Assembly: GCF_019976755.1 (NCBI RefSeq)
Contig: NZ_AP023441.1
Span: 744,001 to 808,000, forward strand
Direction of reading: 5' to 3'
Length of the DNA: 64,000 bases
DNA from: Nostoc sp. MS1
Lineage (GTDB): Bacteria; Cyanobacteriota; Cyanobacteriia; Cyanobacteriales; Nostocaceae
The notes below the pieces were generated by a model. The model was not told where the DNA came from, did no database searches, and worked only from the letters and a program-made list of their open reading frames with translations. A program made the position numbers and the translations under genes. This document shows, piece by piece, positions 8,364 through 17,023 of this stretch (its first letter is position 1; every line of letters starts with the position of its first letter).

Positions 8364-10098
8364 TTGCCACTTTCAGGTGTTGAGTAGTGGCTTCATACTC
8401 CTGACTAATCAATTGCAAATATTCTTGAGTGGCAGCAAGCTCTTGCTTAGTTGCTGCCAGTTCTTGTTGAAGTCGCAGTATCTCCTCTGTATCTGCTGGT
8501 TCTACATTTCCAGGTTTGATGCTCAGTTGTTGATTTAATAGAGCAGGTACATCTTCAAATAAAACAACAAAGCAGCAACTATCCACTGAATCAGGCTGAA
8601 ATGGAATTACTTCAACATTAACTTTCCTGGATGGCTCACTCCCTTGCATCTGTATCTGTTCCTTTCTCACAGAAACATTCTGCCTTTTTGCCTGATGAAT
8701 CGCAGTCCGCAACTCTTCCAGCAGTCCTTTTCGTGCCATTTTGAACAAATTAAAACTGGGATTTCCAAGGGCAGGTTTCAGATAGGGACTGGTTTCCCCT
8801 CGAAATTGCAGAATGTCCATGTTGTCGTTAATCATCACGCCAACTGGGGCATAACGATTCAAAAGAATTTGGTCAGCCTGTTTATTTAAGTCAGCAATAT
8901 CCCAATTCTTATAACTCATGGACTTATCAGCAGCTATTTTCGCTACAGGATAGTTGCTGGTTGCAAAGTTAAAGTTAAGGGGAGTGGATATTAATTTTTT
9001 GGTATAAATATTGTTTTTTCTGTCTACTAAAGTAAATGAGTTGGAAAATTCTCCTGCACTCTCGGCGATACCTAACATCAAAAACCCTGTGGGCTTGAGG
9101 CTGTAATGAAAAATTGGCATCACCTGCTTTTGCAAAACAGATTCAAAGTAAATCAGTACATTACGACAACTAATAAGATCCAGATTGGAAAATGGCGGTT
9201 CACTGATGAGGTTTTGTTTAGCAAAAACACAAAGTTCCCGAATCGGCTTGCTGATTTGATAACCGCTCTCTACTTGATTAAAAAAGCGTCTTAGCCGTTC
9301 TGGTGAGACATCAACTATTTGGCTGGGTTTGTAGATACCTAAGCGGGCTTTGTCAATTACTATCTCATTAATGTCTGTAGCAAAAATTTGAATAGTCGGT
9401 TTGGGAAACACATTCTCCAAAAATTCCATTAGAGAAATTGCAATTGAATAAACCTCTTCCCCCGTTGCACAGCATGATATCCAGACTCTAATTGGTTCAT
9501 TAACTGACTTGCCCTTAGATATTACCGGAAATACCCGCTCTTTCAAAGCTTGATAAGCTTCTGGATCACGGAAAAAACTGGTGACACTGATTAATATTTC
9601 GTAATACAGTGCTTGCACTTCGTCTGGATGATTTTGCAGATACTGCACGTAATCTTCTAAACTTTGCAGGTTATACAGCACCATCCGTCGAGCAATTCGT
9701 CGCTTTAAAGTCGTTTGCTTATAATGCGTAAAGTCAACACCAGTGGATGTTAAAACCATTGCAAAGATTGCCGACAAAGCAGTCTCACTTTTAGAAAGTG
9801 GCTCAACTGTTTGTGAAGATATCGGGCGGGTAACGTTGGGATGACGAGCAATCTTTGCTAGTTCCTCAGCAATTTTTTGTGGTGGTAAAATGAAGTCGAC
9901 ATCACCAGTAGCGATCGCAGTATTCGGCATACTACTAAATTGTGCCGATGCTTCACACTGAGCAAAGGTAATACCGCCAGCCGCCTTAATTGCTTCTGAT
10001 CCTTGTGCGCCGTCTCCATCACTCCCAGATAGGACAACACTGATGGCTTTGCTTCCTAGTTCTGCTGCCAACGAAGCAAAAAAAGCATCAGCAGGCAT
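8323..10098 (-). CDS. CheB (C-terminal part)-CheR methyltransferase-PAS protein, fragment of a fusion
   Basis: A 591-residue frame. Residues 1-85 are the second half of a CheB methylesterase domain, with the catalytic Asp region VVLSGSDGDGAQG (21-33). Residues 100-370 are a CheR-type SAM-dependent methyltransferase: the N-terminal helical part includes FTHYKQTTLKRRIARRM (123-139) and the SAM-binding motif is WISCCATGEEVYSI (206-219). A PAS-like segment follows (about 410-500) and then a Gln/Glu-rich coiled coil (535-585) ending in ANEEILSSN. The first half of CheB lies just upstream in another frame (10118-10489) and the kinase half is downstream in a third. Without the upstream part the esterase lacks its Ser and His. 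Confidence 0.75.
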   Translation of the reverse strand: MPADAFFASLAAELGSKAISVVLSGSDGDGAQGSEAIKAAGGITFAQCEASAQFSSMPNTAIATGDVDFILPPQKIAEELAKIARHPNVTRPISSQTVEPLSKSETALSAIFAMVLTSTGVDFTHYKQTTLKRRIARRMVLYNLQSLEDYVQYLQNHPDEVQALYYEILISVTSFFRDPEAYQALKERVFPVISKGKSVNEPIRVWISCCATGEEVYSIAISLMEFLENVFPKPTIQIFATDINEIVIDKARLGIYKPSQIVDVSPERLRRFFNQVESGYQISKPIRELCVFAKQNLISEPPFSNLDLISCRNVLIYFESVLQKQVMPIFHYSLKPTGFLMLGIAESAGEFSNSFTLVDRKNNIYTKKLISTPLNFNFATSNYPVAKIAADKSMSYKNWDIADLNKQADQILLNRYAPVGVMINDNMDILQFRGETSPYLKPALGNPSFNLFKMARKGLLEELRTAIHQAKRQNVSVRKEQIQMQGSEPSRKVNVEVIPFQPDSVDSCCFVVLFEDVPALLNQQLSIKPGNVEPADTEEILRLQQELAATKQELAATQEYLQLISQEYEATTQHLKVANEEILSSNVLSNV

Positions 10099-10117
10099 AT
10101 ATTTCCCATGAATTTTC

Positions 10118-10489
10118 TCACGGGGGCATGAGTTGCAACACCCCTTGAGCCAATGTCATCTTTGTGTTCGGCGGAATGATATGTACTTGGTTCGGTTCGA
10201 CAAACATCCCATTCTGCACTTCACGGACGGGCATCTGAGTCGTCTTCGCCAAAATCTCAGTTAACAGGCTCTTCTGATTTGGATCTAAGTGCTGAATCAG
10301 CACAAATGCCATCCCAGTATCGATAGGCAAGTGATGCAGTAGCTGTGTAAATGCTTCTAACCCTCCCGCAGAAGCCGCAATTCCGACTATAGGAAATAAT
10401 TCATTGCCTTTATCTTGCTGCTTCTTTACCAATGGTTCAACAGCAATAGAATCCGATGGTGATGACTCAGAAGATTGGTTAGAGTTCAT
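10118..10489 (-). pseudogene. CheB N-terminal fragment, separated by a one-base frameshift
   Basis: 123 residues carrying the first half of the CheB-type esterase domain: Ser40 in VGIAASAGG and His67 in VLIQHLDPNQKS, two of the three catalytic residues. Translation ends in LMPP at a run of five G (10122-10126 on the plus strand). With one base fewer in that run the frame continues through REKIHGKYMPADAF into the next reading frame, which carries the catalytic Asp. So this and 8323-10098 were, or in some cells still are, one gene. A sequencing error in the homopolymer cannot be excluded from the sequence alone. Confidence 0.75.
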
Positions 10490-10713
10490 TGTATTAGCGA
10501 ATACAGTAGAACATTTAGATTTCTACGGTATTCAATAGTTGTACACTCAGTGTAGCAAAGTTTTTTGCCTAACTTACATCTGTAATAGTATTAGCCCTAT
10601 TAACTGTTGTGTATTAGGAAACTGTTATCAACTGTCAGCAAACTCTTGACATTCGTCGCCAATTATGTTGATAATGGTTCTTTGTGGAAACTTTACCTCA
10701 ATAAAATAAACAC

Positions 10714-12057
10714 TTGGCTAACGTCATTGTAATAGGCGCTCAATGGGGCGATGAAGGAAAAGGTAAAATAACTGACTTACTCAGCCGCTCCGCAGATGTG
10801 GTAGTACGCTATCAGGGGGGTGTCAATGCTGGACACACAATTGTAGTCAAAGGTCAGACCTTTAAACTGCACTTGATTCCCTCTGGAATTTTGTACCCCG
10901 AAACGGAATGTATGATCGGCTGTGGTACAGTCATCGATCCACAAGTTTTGATAAAAGAACTCGACCAATTAGAAAGTTTAAATATTTCTACTAAAAATCT
11001 GCTCATTTCTGAGACAGCCCATGTCACTATGCCATATCATCGGCTAATTGACAAGGCATCAGAGGAGCGGCGCGGCAGCCATAAAATTGGAACCACTGGT
11101 CGAGGGATTGGCCCTACCTACGCCGATAAATCTGAGCGTACAGGGATTAGGGTTTTAGACTTGATGGACTCGGCAGCGCTGCGCGACCAGTTGGAATGGA
11201 CAATCAATTATAAGAATGTCATTTTAGAAAAGCTGTACAATCTGCCACCCCTAGATCCTGAAGAGGTAATCAAAGAATATCTAGGGTATGCAGAACGCTT
11301 ACGTCCTCATGTTGTTGATACATCGTTAAAAATATACGATGCCATTCAACGGCGGCGCAACATATTATTTGAAGGCGCACAAGGTACACTCCTAGACTTG
11401 GATCATGGGACTTATCCCTATGTCACCTCCTCCAACCCGGTAGCTGGGGGGGCTTGCGTAGGTACAGGGCTAGGCCCGACAATGATAGATAGGGTAATTG
11501 GAGTGTCAAAAGCCTACACAACGCGAGTTGGTGAAGGGCCATTCCCCACAGAATTAGATGGGGAAATAGGCGAATTACTTTGCGATCGCGGTGCGGAATT
11601 TGGCACTACCACCGGACGTAAACGGCGCTGCGGTTGGTTTGATGCAGTTATCGGTCGCTATGCTGTGAGAATCAACGGCATGGACTGTATGGCTATCACC
11701 AAACTAGATGTCCTGGACGAATTAGAGGAAATCCAAGTTTGTGTAGCTTATGAAATCGACGGTGTACGCTGCGATCATTTTCCCACTAGCGCCCGTCAAT
11801 TTGCTAGATGTCGTCCCATCTACAAAACCGTTCCAGGCTGGCAAGTGCCAACAAGCCATTGCCGCACCCTGGAAGACTTGCCTCAGCAAGCACTAGACTA
11901 TCTCAAATTCCTAGCAGAGTTGATGGAAGTTCCGATCGCGATCGTCTCATTAGGCGCAAGCCGCGATCAAACCATCATCGTTGAAGACCCCATTCACGGG
12001 CCAAAACGCGCTTTATTGCACCCCGACGGCACACCAGCTTCCTTACTAAGTGCCTAG
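10714..12057 (+). CDS. purA: Adenylosuccinate synthetase
   Basis: A 447-residue enzyme that converts IMP, aspartate and GTP to adenylosuccinate, the first committed step to AMP. The GTP-binding loop GDEGKGK is at residues 12-18, with GGVNAGHTIV and GTTGRGIGPTYADK further on and TTTGRKRRCGWFD in the C-terminal half; length matches the family. The only start that keeps the conserved ANVIVIGAQWGDEG beginning is a TTG at 10714, with no strong ribosome binding site, so expression may be modest. It is transcribed toward rplY, from which it is separated by about 96 bp of repeats, and away from the CheB fragment. Confidence 0.96.
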   Translation: MANVIVIGAQWGDEGKGKITDLLSRSADVVVRYQGGVNAGHTIVVKGQTFKLHLIPSGILYPETECMIGCGTVIDPQVLIKELDQLESLNISTKNLLISETAHVTMPYHRLIDKASEERRGSHKIGTTGRGIGPTYADKSERTGIRVLDLMDSAALRDQLEWTINYKNVILEKLYNLPPLDPEEVIKEYLGYAERLRPHVVDTSLKIYDAIQRRRNILFEGAQGTLLDLDHGTYPYVTSSNPVAGGACVGTGLGPTMIDRVIGVSKAYTTRVGEGPFPTELDGEIGELLCDRGAEFGTTTGRKRRCGWFDAVIGRYAVRINGMDCMAITKLDVLDELEEIQVCVAYEIDGVRCDHFPTSARQFARCRPIYKTVPGWQVPTSHCRTLEDLPQQALDYLKFLAELMEVPIAIVSLGASRDQTIIVEDPIHGPKRALLHPDGTPASLLSA

Positions 12058-12153
12058 TCAAAAGTCCAGAGTCCAGAGTCCAGAGTTTTGTGACTAATGA
12101 CTATTGACTAATGACTATTGACTAATGACTAAAAACAACTGACAACTAAAACT

Positions 12154-12453
12154 ATGCCTTTGACAGTCGAAACAAAAAAACGCCCAGAAGGCAGCAAACC
12201 AAACGCTTTGCGCCGCTCTGGACTCATCCCCGCTAACCTTTACGGACACAACGGTAGAGAATCAATTTCTTTGGTAGTTGATGCCAAAGTAGTTGAAAGA
12301 TTACTTAAATCTGCTGCTGTGAGAAAAACCGAAATTGAACTCAACATCCCCGAACTACAGTGGACTGGTAAAACAGTTCTACAAGAAGTTCAGGTGCATC
12401 CAGCCAAGGGTACACCATATCACATCAGCTTTCTTGCCACTGCCAAAGGCTAA
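12154..12453 (+). CDS. rplY: 50S ribosomal protein L25, short form
   Basis: A 99-residue protein of the L25/Ctc family that binds 5S rRNA in the large subunit. The pattern RPEGSKPNALRRSGLIPANLYG at the N-terminus, the central ELQWTGKTVLQEVQVHP and the closing YHISFLA are diagnostic. It has only the L25 domain and lacks the C-terminal TL5 domain found in longer homologues. A clear intrinsic terminator follows within 35 bp. Confidence 0.92.
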   Translation: MPLTVETKKRPEGSKPNALRRSGLIPANLYGHNGRESISLVVDAKVVERLLKSAAVRKTEIELNIPELQWTGKTVLQEVQVHPAKGTPYHISFLATAKG

Positions 12454-12485
12454 AGCAAGTACAAAATTTGTGATAATTGCTGATG

Positions 12486-12513
12486 AACCAGGGCTTAAAC
12501 CCTGGTTTTTTGT
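12486..12513 (+). terminator. Rho-independent terminator after rplY
   Basis: Perfect 8-bp stem AACCAGGG/CCCTGGTT with a six-base loop followed by a T-rich tract. It ends the rplY transcript. Confidence 0.9.
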
Positions 12514-12515
12514 TT

Positions 12516-12580
12516 TGTAGTGAGGACTTTAGTCCTCTCTGCATCATCAGGACTAAAGCCCTTACTACGAACTTACTACA
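12516..12580. repeat. Dispersed palindromic repeat (GGACTTTAGTCC family)
   Basis: GTAGTGAGGACTTTAGTCC followed by a partly inverted half (GGACTAAAGCCCTTACTAC, then GAAC). Related units occur at 23024-23052 and 32748-32796, so this is an interspersed family. No coding potential. Confidence 0.75.
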
Positions 12581-12595
12581 AACTTAAAAATTCCC

Positions 12596-14143
12596 ATGAC
12601 AGAAACAAATCTTCCAGCCTTCATCCAGCAGATGTTACAACCTGGATTCTACCCCCATGAAGTAACACAACCAATTCAACTAATCCAAACTCACGTTTCC
12701 TACGTCCTCATCACCGGGGAATATGCTTATAAACTGAAAAAGCCAGTAAATTTTGGCTTCTTAGATTTTTCCACCTTAGAAAAACGCAAACATTTTTGTG
12801 AGGAAGAACTGCGCCTAAATAAACGCGGTGCAGCCGAACTATATTTAGAAGTTTTACCCATCACCTTGTCGGATGACCAATACATATTAGGCGGAACGGG
12901 TGAGGCTGTCGAGTATGTGGTAAAAATGCGCCAGTTTCCCCAAGAAGGTTTATTCAGTGAACTTTTTGCCCAAGGTAAGCTAACCGAGTCCCACCTAGAA
13001 GAATTAGGCAAGATAGTTGCTCAGTACCATGCTAAAACTGAGACTAACGATTATATTCGTAGTTTTGGTGAAGTACCTCAAGTTAGAGAGGCGTTTGATG
13101 AAAATCACGAGCAAACCGAGAAATATATTGGTGGCCCTCAGACGCAGTTACAATTTGACGAAACTAAAGCATATACAGAGAAATTTTTTGCCGAGAGACA
13201 AGAATTATTCCAGCGCCGAATGCAGAATAACTATATTCGGGAATGTCATGGAGACTTACATCTGAGAAATATCTGTCTATGGGGCGATAAAATTCTCCTG
13301 TTTGATTGTATTGAATTTAACGAGCCTTTCCGGTTTGTGGATACCATGTTCGATGTCGCTTATGCTGTGATGGATTTGGAAGCACAGCAACGTCCAGACT
13401 TGAGTAATGCTTATTTGAATACATATCTAGAACAGACTGGCGACTGGGAAGGCTTAGAAATTCTGCCTATTTACCTAATTCGTCAATCCTACGTCCGGGC
13501 TAAGGTGACTTCATTTTTATTAGATGATCCTGGTGTGCCAGCGAATGTAAAGGAGGAAGCAAGCAAAACAGCCTCCATATATTACAAGCTGGCATGGGAA
13601 TACACCAAACCCAAACAAGGAAAACTTATTTTAATGTCGGGGTTATCTGGTTCTGGGAAAAGTACGACGGCAAAATATTTAGCCCGTCAACTCAACGCAA
13701 TTCAGATTCGCTCAGATGCAGTCCGTAAGCATTTGGGGGGCATTTCTTTATCAGAACGTGGCGGTGATGATTTATATACGCCAGAAATGACCCAAAAGAC
13801 CTATGCGCGGTTATTGAACTTGGGGATTATACTAGCTAAACAAGGCTATACAGTAATTTTGGATGCTAAATATGATAAGCAAAGTTCACGTGAGGAGGCG
13901 ATCGCCCAAGCCAAAGAATATCAACTGCCTCTGCAAATAGTTTACTGCACCGCACCCTTAGATGTTGTGGAAGAAAGGCTTACTAAGCGTACTGGCGATA
14001 TTGCTGATGCTACAGTTGATTTATTAACTTCCCAACTCAAGCAAACTGAACCCTTTACTGGTGTAGAACTATCCTACGTGAAAACTTGGGACACGACTCA
14101 ACCACCACAGACACAATTGGAACAGGTAATTCGTAATTCGTAA
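12596..14143 (+). CDS. Bifunctional aminoglycoside phosphotransferase-like/P-loop kinase protein
   Basis: A 515-residue two-domain protein. The N-terminal half (to about 330) is an APH/choline-kinase-like fold with HGDLHLRN (218-225) and the metal-binding FDCIEF (236-241). The C-terminal half is an AAA_33-type nucleotide kinase with Walker A GLSGSGKST (349-357) and DAKYDKQSSREEA as the second active-site region. Such fusions are widespread in bacteria; their substrate is not established and resistance should not be assumed. The last five residues and the TAA stop are encoded by the AATTCGT heptamer array at 14126-14180, so the C-terminus has been rewritten by repeat DNA. Confidence 0.8.
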   Translation: MTETNLPAFIQQMLQPGFYPHEVTQPIQLIQTHVSYVLITGEYAYKLKKPVNFGFLDFSTLEKRKHFCEEELRLNKRGAAELYLEVLPITLSDDQYILGGTGEAVEYVVKMRQFPQEGLFSELFAQGKLTESHLEELGKIVAQYHAKTETNDYIRSFGEVPQVREAFDENHEQTEKYIGGPQTQLQFDETKAYTEKFFAERQELFQRRMQNNYIRECHGDLHLRNICLWGDKILLFDCIEFNEPFRFVDTMFDVAYAVMDLEAQQRPDLSNAYLNTYLEQTGDWEGLEILPIYLIRQSYVRAKVTSFLLDDPGVPANVKEEASKTASIYYKLAWEYTKPKQGKLILMSGLSGSGKSTTAKYLARQLNAIQIRSDAVRKHLGGISLSERGGDDLYTPEMTQKTYARLLNLGIILAKQGYTVILDAKYDKQSSREEAIAQAKEYQLPLQIVYCTAPLDVVEERLTKRTGDIADATVDLLTSQLKQTEPFTGVELSYVKTWDTTQPPQTQLEQVIRNS

Positions 14144-14180
14144 TTCGTAGTTCGTAATTCGTAGTTCGTAATTCGTAATT
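14126..14180. repeat. Heptamer array GTAATTC/GTAGTTC
   Basis: About seven tandem copies alternating GTAATTC and GTAGTTC, overlapping the 3' end of the preceding kinase gene. Inverted copies (ATTACGAATTACGAATTAG) occur at 14320-14340, just before the next gene, with a GC-rich repeat containing GCGGAGCGGGGCGTTAGCCC between them. Confidence 0.85.
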
Positions 14181-14366
14181 TACCGAGAGTGCATTTACGG
14201 GGAGAACTGTAGGACAAAAATTTTCTATCACTTCTCCCAAACAACGCAACAGATAACTCTCAGAAAAGTCTTGCTAAACCTGAGTTTCTTAATTACGTTA
14301 GCGGAGCGGGGCGTTAGCCCATTACGAATTACGAATTAGTATTACTCCTACCCCTTTAGTTCATTT

Positions 14367-14885
14367 ATGGCTAAAAACAACAACCTATTTAACTTCACTC
14401 CCGAATTTATTTCTCAACTTATATTCGGAGCATTTTTAATATTTATTTTAATCTCCACAGGTTCGCCAGTATCCTTAAGCATTTTTCTGGGAATCATGGG
14501 TGGTTTCGCTTTAGGCTGGTTTACTAATTCTAGTAAGAATAGCCCCCAAGCACCCGTAGTTGCTTCTTCGGATGGTATTGATGCTGGTTTAAAATATTGG
14601 TTATTTTTATTACTTGGGTTTTCAATGATGGGATATTCTGCACCCATGAGTATCTTACTAGGTGGTATAGGTGCTATCGGTGGAGGCTGGATTATTGCTT
14701 GGTGGAGAAGTAAGGAAGAAACTAGAACGCAGTTACCTGCTGATGCTAACCAAGAAGCCGACAGTGATGAACCTAGTGACAGAACCACTAGGCGACAAAG
14801 AATATCAGTCCGACGCTATCGTCGCAGGCCTGGAGGTTTCAGCATCCCATTTTTCGGTAATAATCGCAACAATAATGGTGAATAA
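14367..14885 (+). CDS. Small membrane protein of unknown function
   Basis: 172 residues. Four hydrophobic segments arranged as two hairpins are visible (about 12-32, 34-52, 73-89 and 92-112), each with small-residue-rich turns (GIMGGFALGW and GGIGAIGGGWIIAWW). The tail from residue 115 is hydrophilic: acidic first (ADANQEADSDEP), then strongly basic (RRQRISVRRYRRRPGG). I do not recognise a family. The internal similarity of the two hairpins suggests an internal duplication. The gene stands alone between repeat-rich gaps. Confidence 0.65.
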   Translation: MAKNNNLFNFTPEFISQLIFGAFLIFILISTGSPVSLSIFLGIMGGFALGWFTNSSKNSPQAPVVASSDGIDAGLKYWLFLLLGFSMMGYSAPMSILLGGIGAIGGGWIIAWWRSKEETRTQLPADANQEADSDEPSDRTTRRQRISVRRYRRRPGGFSIPFFGNNRNNNGE

Positions 14886-14918
14886 TATCAAGTTCGCTTA
14901 AATACTGATCATATCTTG

Positions 14919-14960
14919 AGAATTGGTAATTGGTAATTGGGGATTGGGGATTGGTGATGG
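14919..14960. repeat. Heptamer array GGTAATT/GGGGATT
   Basis: Tandem units GGTAATT, GGTAATT, GGGGATT, GGGGATT, GGTGATG. The rest of 14886-15157 holds no gene that I can see. Confidence 0.8.
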
Positions 14961-15157
14961 TTTAAAACAATTACCTCTTAGCTATTGCGCAAAGTCTGAA
15001 CAGAGGAAACCTCCGCTCAGAACTTTGTAATAGAACCAATAACCCAACAAAACAACCATGTTATGGGTAATTAGCCGAACTTGATATAAATTGTGTGTGT
15101 AAGCGGATGGGGTGTTGTAGGGGCGCACAGCTTGCGCCTCTAGATGACAAATTATAT

Positions 15158-15562
15158 TTATTGTTTTTGAGTAGCGATCGCTAATTTTGCTCCCGGTACT
15201 TGACGCACCTGATCCATCACTGCCACTACTTTACCGTGTGCCACTTTTTCATCAGCATTAATAATTACTAAGGCTTCTTGGTTCACACCAACCAAATTAC
15301 GCAACTGTTGAGCCAGAGAATCTATGAGAATTGGTTGACGATTTAAACTTACTGCTCCTTGTTGGTCTACAGTGATAGTAATTTTTGCGGGTACTTGCTG
15401 TTGTTTTGCTGTTGCAGCTTTGGGTAAATTGACTGGTAAACCTTCTGAGCGAGTTAAGAACAATGTTGACATGATAAAAAATGTCAATATCGCAAAAATC
15501 ACATCAATCATCGGCACAATGTTAATCTGTGCGGGAATATCTGGTTCATCTTGTAGGCGCAT
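15158..15562 (-). CDS. exbD: Biopolymer transport protein ExbD
   Basis: A 134-residue ExbD/TolR-family protein: short cytoplasmic N-terminus, one membrane helix (about residues 14-36, INIVPMIDVIFAILTFFIM) containing the proton-pathway Asp of PMIDVIF, and a periplasmic domain. With ExbB it converts the proton gradient into TonB movement to open outer-membrane receptors. Its start overlaps the exbB 3' end by 17 bp, so the two are translated together. The receptor it probably serves is encoded 2.7 kb away on the other strand. No tonB gene is seen in the window. Confidence 0.93.
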   Translation of the reverse strand: MRLQDEPDIPAQINIVPMIDVIFAILTFFIMSTLFLTRSEGLPVNLPKAATAKQQQVPAKITITVDQQGAVSLNRQPILIDSLAQQLRNLVGVNQEALVIINADEKVAHGKVVAVMDQVRQVPGAKLAIATQKQ

Positions 15563-16199
15563 AGGTTCTTTCTCCTCTCTCGTAGCGTCGGCGATAAAGC
15601 AATTCTAATTGACCACCATACTCTTGAAATAGTGCCATTTGCCGGGAGTAAAGTCCACGAAAGGTATTAGCGAAGAAAAGTGTAAAGATAGCTACTATCA
15701 ATCCTGCTGCTGTAGATACTAGCGCCTCACTAATCCCGGCTGTTACACCTGCTGTCTTTGTACCACCCACATCACCAATATCTAAGGAAGCAAAGGAATT
15801 AATTAAACCTAATACTGTACCCAGCAAACCGAGTAGGGGTGCTAAACCGATAATTGTATCGAAAATATTTTGAAAGCGTTTGAGTAGAGGTATTTCTGCT
15901 TGGGCTTCGCTTTCTAGTGCTAGTCGAAATTCTTCTGGTGTAGGTTCTTCTAGTTCTAACGCTGACAAAAATATCCGTGCTAGTGGTAAGTCTATATTCT
16001 TCTTGAGTTTCTCAATGGCTCCAACTACATTCTCTAGTCGATACAGATTCAAAACTTCTCTAACCACACGCTGTTGACGGTTGCTAACTTTCAGCCAAAA
16101 CTTAACTCGTTCCGCAATCAGTGCGATCGCCAACACAGAAAAGCCCAACAACGGCCACATTACCACGCCGCCTGCTGCAAACAGATTTTGTAGTCCCAT
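15546..16199 (-). CDS. exbB: Biopolymer transport protein ExbB (MotA/TolQ/ExbB family)
   Basis: 217 residues with three membrane helices (about 10-28, 110-135 and 150-178). The conserved proton-channel region reads IIGLAPLLGLLGTVLGLI followed by GISEALVSTAAGLIVAIFTLF. It is the pentameric motor partner of ExbD. It is first in the exbB-exbD pair, transcribed divergently from the AMIN/PepSY/receptor genes across a 447-bp AT-rich region, an arrangement that suggests joint iron control. Confidence 0.93.
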   Translation of the reverse strand: MGLQNLFAAGGVVMWPLLGFSVLAIALIAERVKFWLKVSNRQQRVVREVLNLYRLENVVGAIEKLKKNIDLPLARIFLSALELEEPTPEEFRLALESEAQAEIPLLKRFQNIFDTIIGLAPLLGLLGTVLGLINSFASLDIGDVGGTKTAGVTAGISEALVSTAAGLIVAIFTLFFANTFRGLYSRQMALFQEYGGQLELLYRRRYERGERTYAPTR

Positions 16200-16646
16200 A
16201 ACGCCTCATCATTAATCAAAAACCAGATTAGCAGAATCCTCTAGCAAATTGATACTCTTTGTCAAGAGAAGATCAAATATAACGATAATTTCTATCAACT
16301 TAATGGTATTGTAATTATCATCAATTCAATCACAAGTCGCAGCAATGCTTATCTCCAGAGTACTTTAAACAGCTACCTGCATACTTTTTATGCTTATTGG
16401 CATTTTAAGATTATTGTAATAGTGAGAATAGCTAGCAATAAATTTCTAGCATTCTCTAGCACAAGCTTAGATTCTGTGAACACTCAAGTATTCAAGGCTT
16501 CGCACTTCATCTAAGTTGGAAATTTTTTTCAAAATTAATTGATAATCTTTAGTTTTTAGCTGTTAAATCCAATCACACTATTGACAATAACAAATCTGAA
16601 AAAATCACCATTTGAGAGATAAAGCACGGACAAGTCATAGAAATTT
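16200..16646. promoter_or_regulatory. Divergent promoter region of the TonB locus with possible Fur-like sites
   Basis: 447 bp without a gene between divergent exbB and the AMIN protein. AT-rich segments near 16281-16330 (AACGATAATTTCTATCAAC and GTAATTATCATCAATTC) contain GATAAT/ATTATC halves reminiscent of the cyanobacterial Fur box, and AATTGATAATC lies near 16540. The match to the 19-bp consensus is incomplete, so Fur control is a suggestion from sequence and context only. Confidence 0.3.
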
Positions 16647-16997
16647 ATGAGGAATTATTTTTATCAAGTGATATTAATTACTAACACCGTCATGCTATTA
16701 ACAGCACAGTCCATAAAGGCTCAAGAAATCCCAGTAACGCAAGTCAGGCTACAAAATACAGCTTCTGGCATTGAGTTATTTTTGCAAACCTCAAAACCGG
16801 AGTTGTTGCAAATAAATGGCAAAACCGAAGGTAACACATACATCGCTGATATTCCCAATGCACAACTGCGTCTCTCATCTGGTAGTGTATTTCGCCAAGA
16901 AAACCCAATTCCAGGAATCAGTGCGATCGCAATTACTAATCAAGATGCCAACACTATCCGTATCACTGTCATAGGTTCAGTTTCTGTCAACGTCTGA
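16647..16997 (+). CDS. Secreted stand-alone AMIN-domain protein
   Basis: 116 residues: a signal peptide (residues 1-25, cleavage likely after IKAQ) followed by one AMIN-like beta domain, ITQDANTIRITVIG-type at its end (NQDANTIRITV, 102-112). It is closely similar to the N-terminal AMIN segment of the receptor encoded at 18247, sharing TEGN.YIA.I.NAQL, FRQE.P.PGI and NQDANTIR. It then stops where the receptor would continue with a linker and plug. It may be a truncated receptor remnant or a free periplasmic domain. It heads a plus-strand group with the PepSY protein, 26 bp downstream. Confidence 0.7.
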   Translation: MRNYFYQVILITNTVMLLTAQSIKAQEIPVTQVRLQNTASGIELFLQTSKPELLQINGKTEGNTYIADIPNAQLRLSSGSVFRQENPIPGISAIAITNQDANTIRITVIGSVSVNV

Positions 16998-17023
16998 TTT
17001 AGTTTCAGGTAGGAGAATTAGCT

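Noticed and set aside
12596..14143. Antibiotic-resistance interpretation of the APH-like kinase
   Set aside because: The fold is shared with many metabolic kinases and the protein is fused to a nucleotide kinase; nothing points to resistance.
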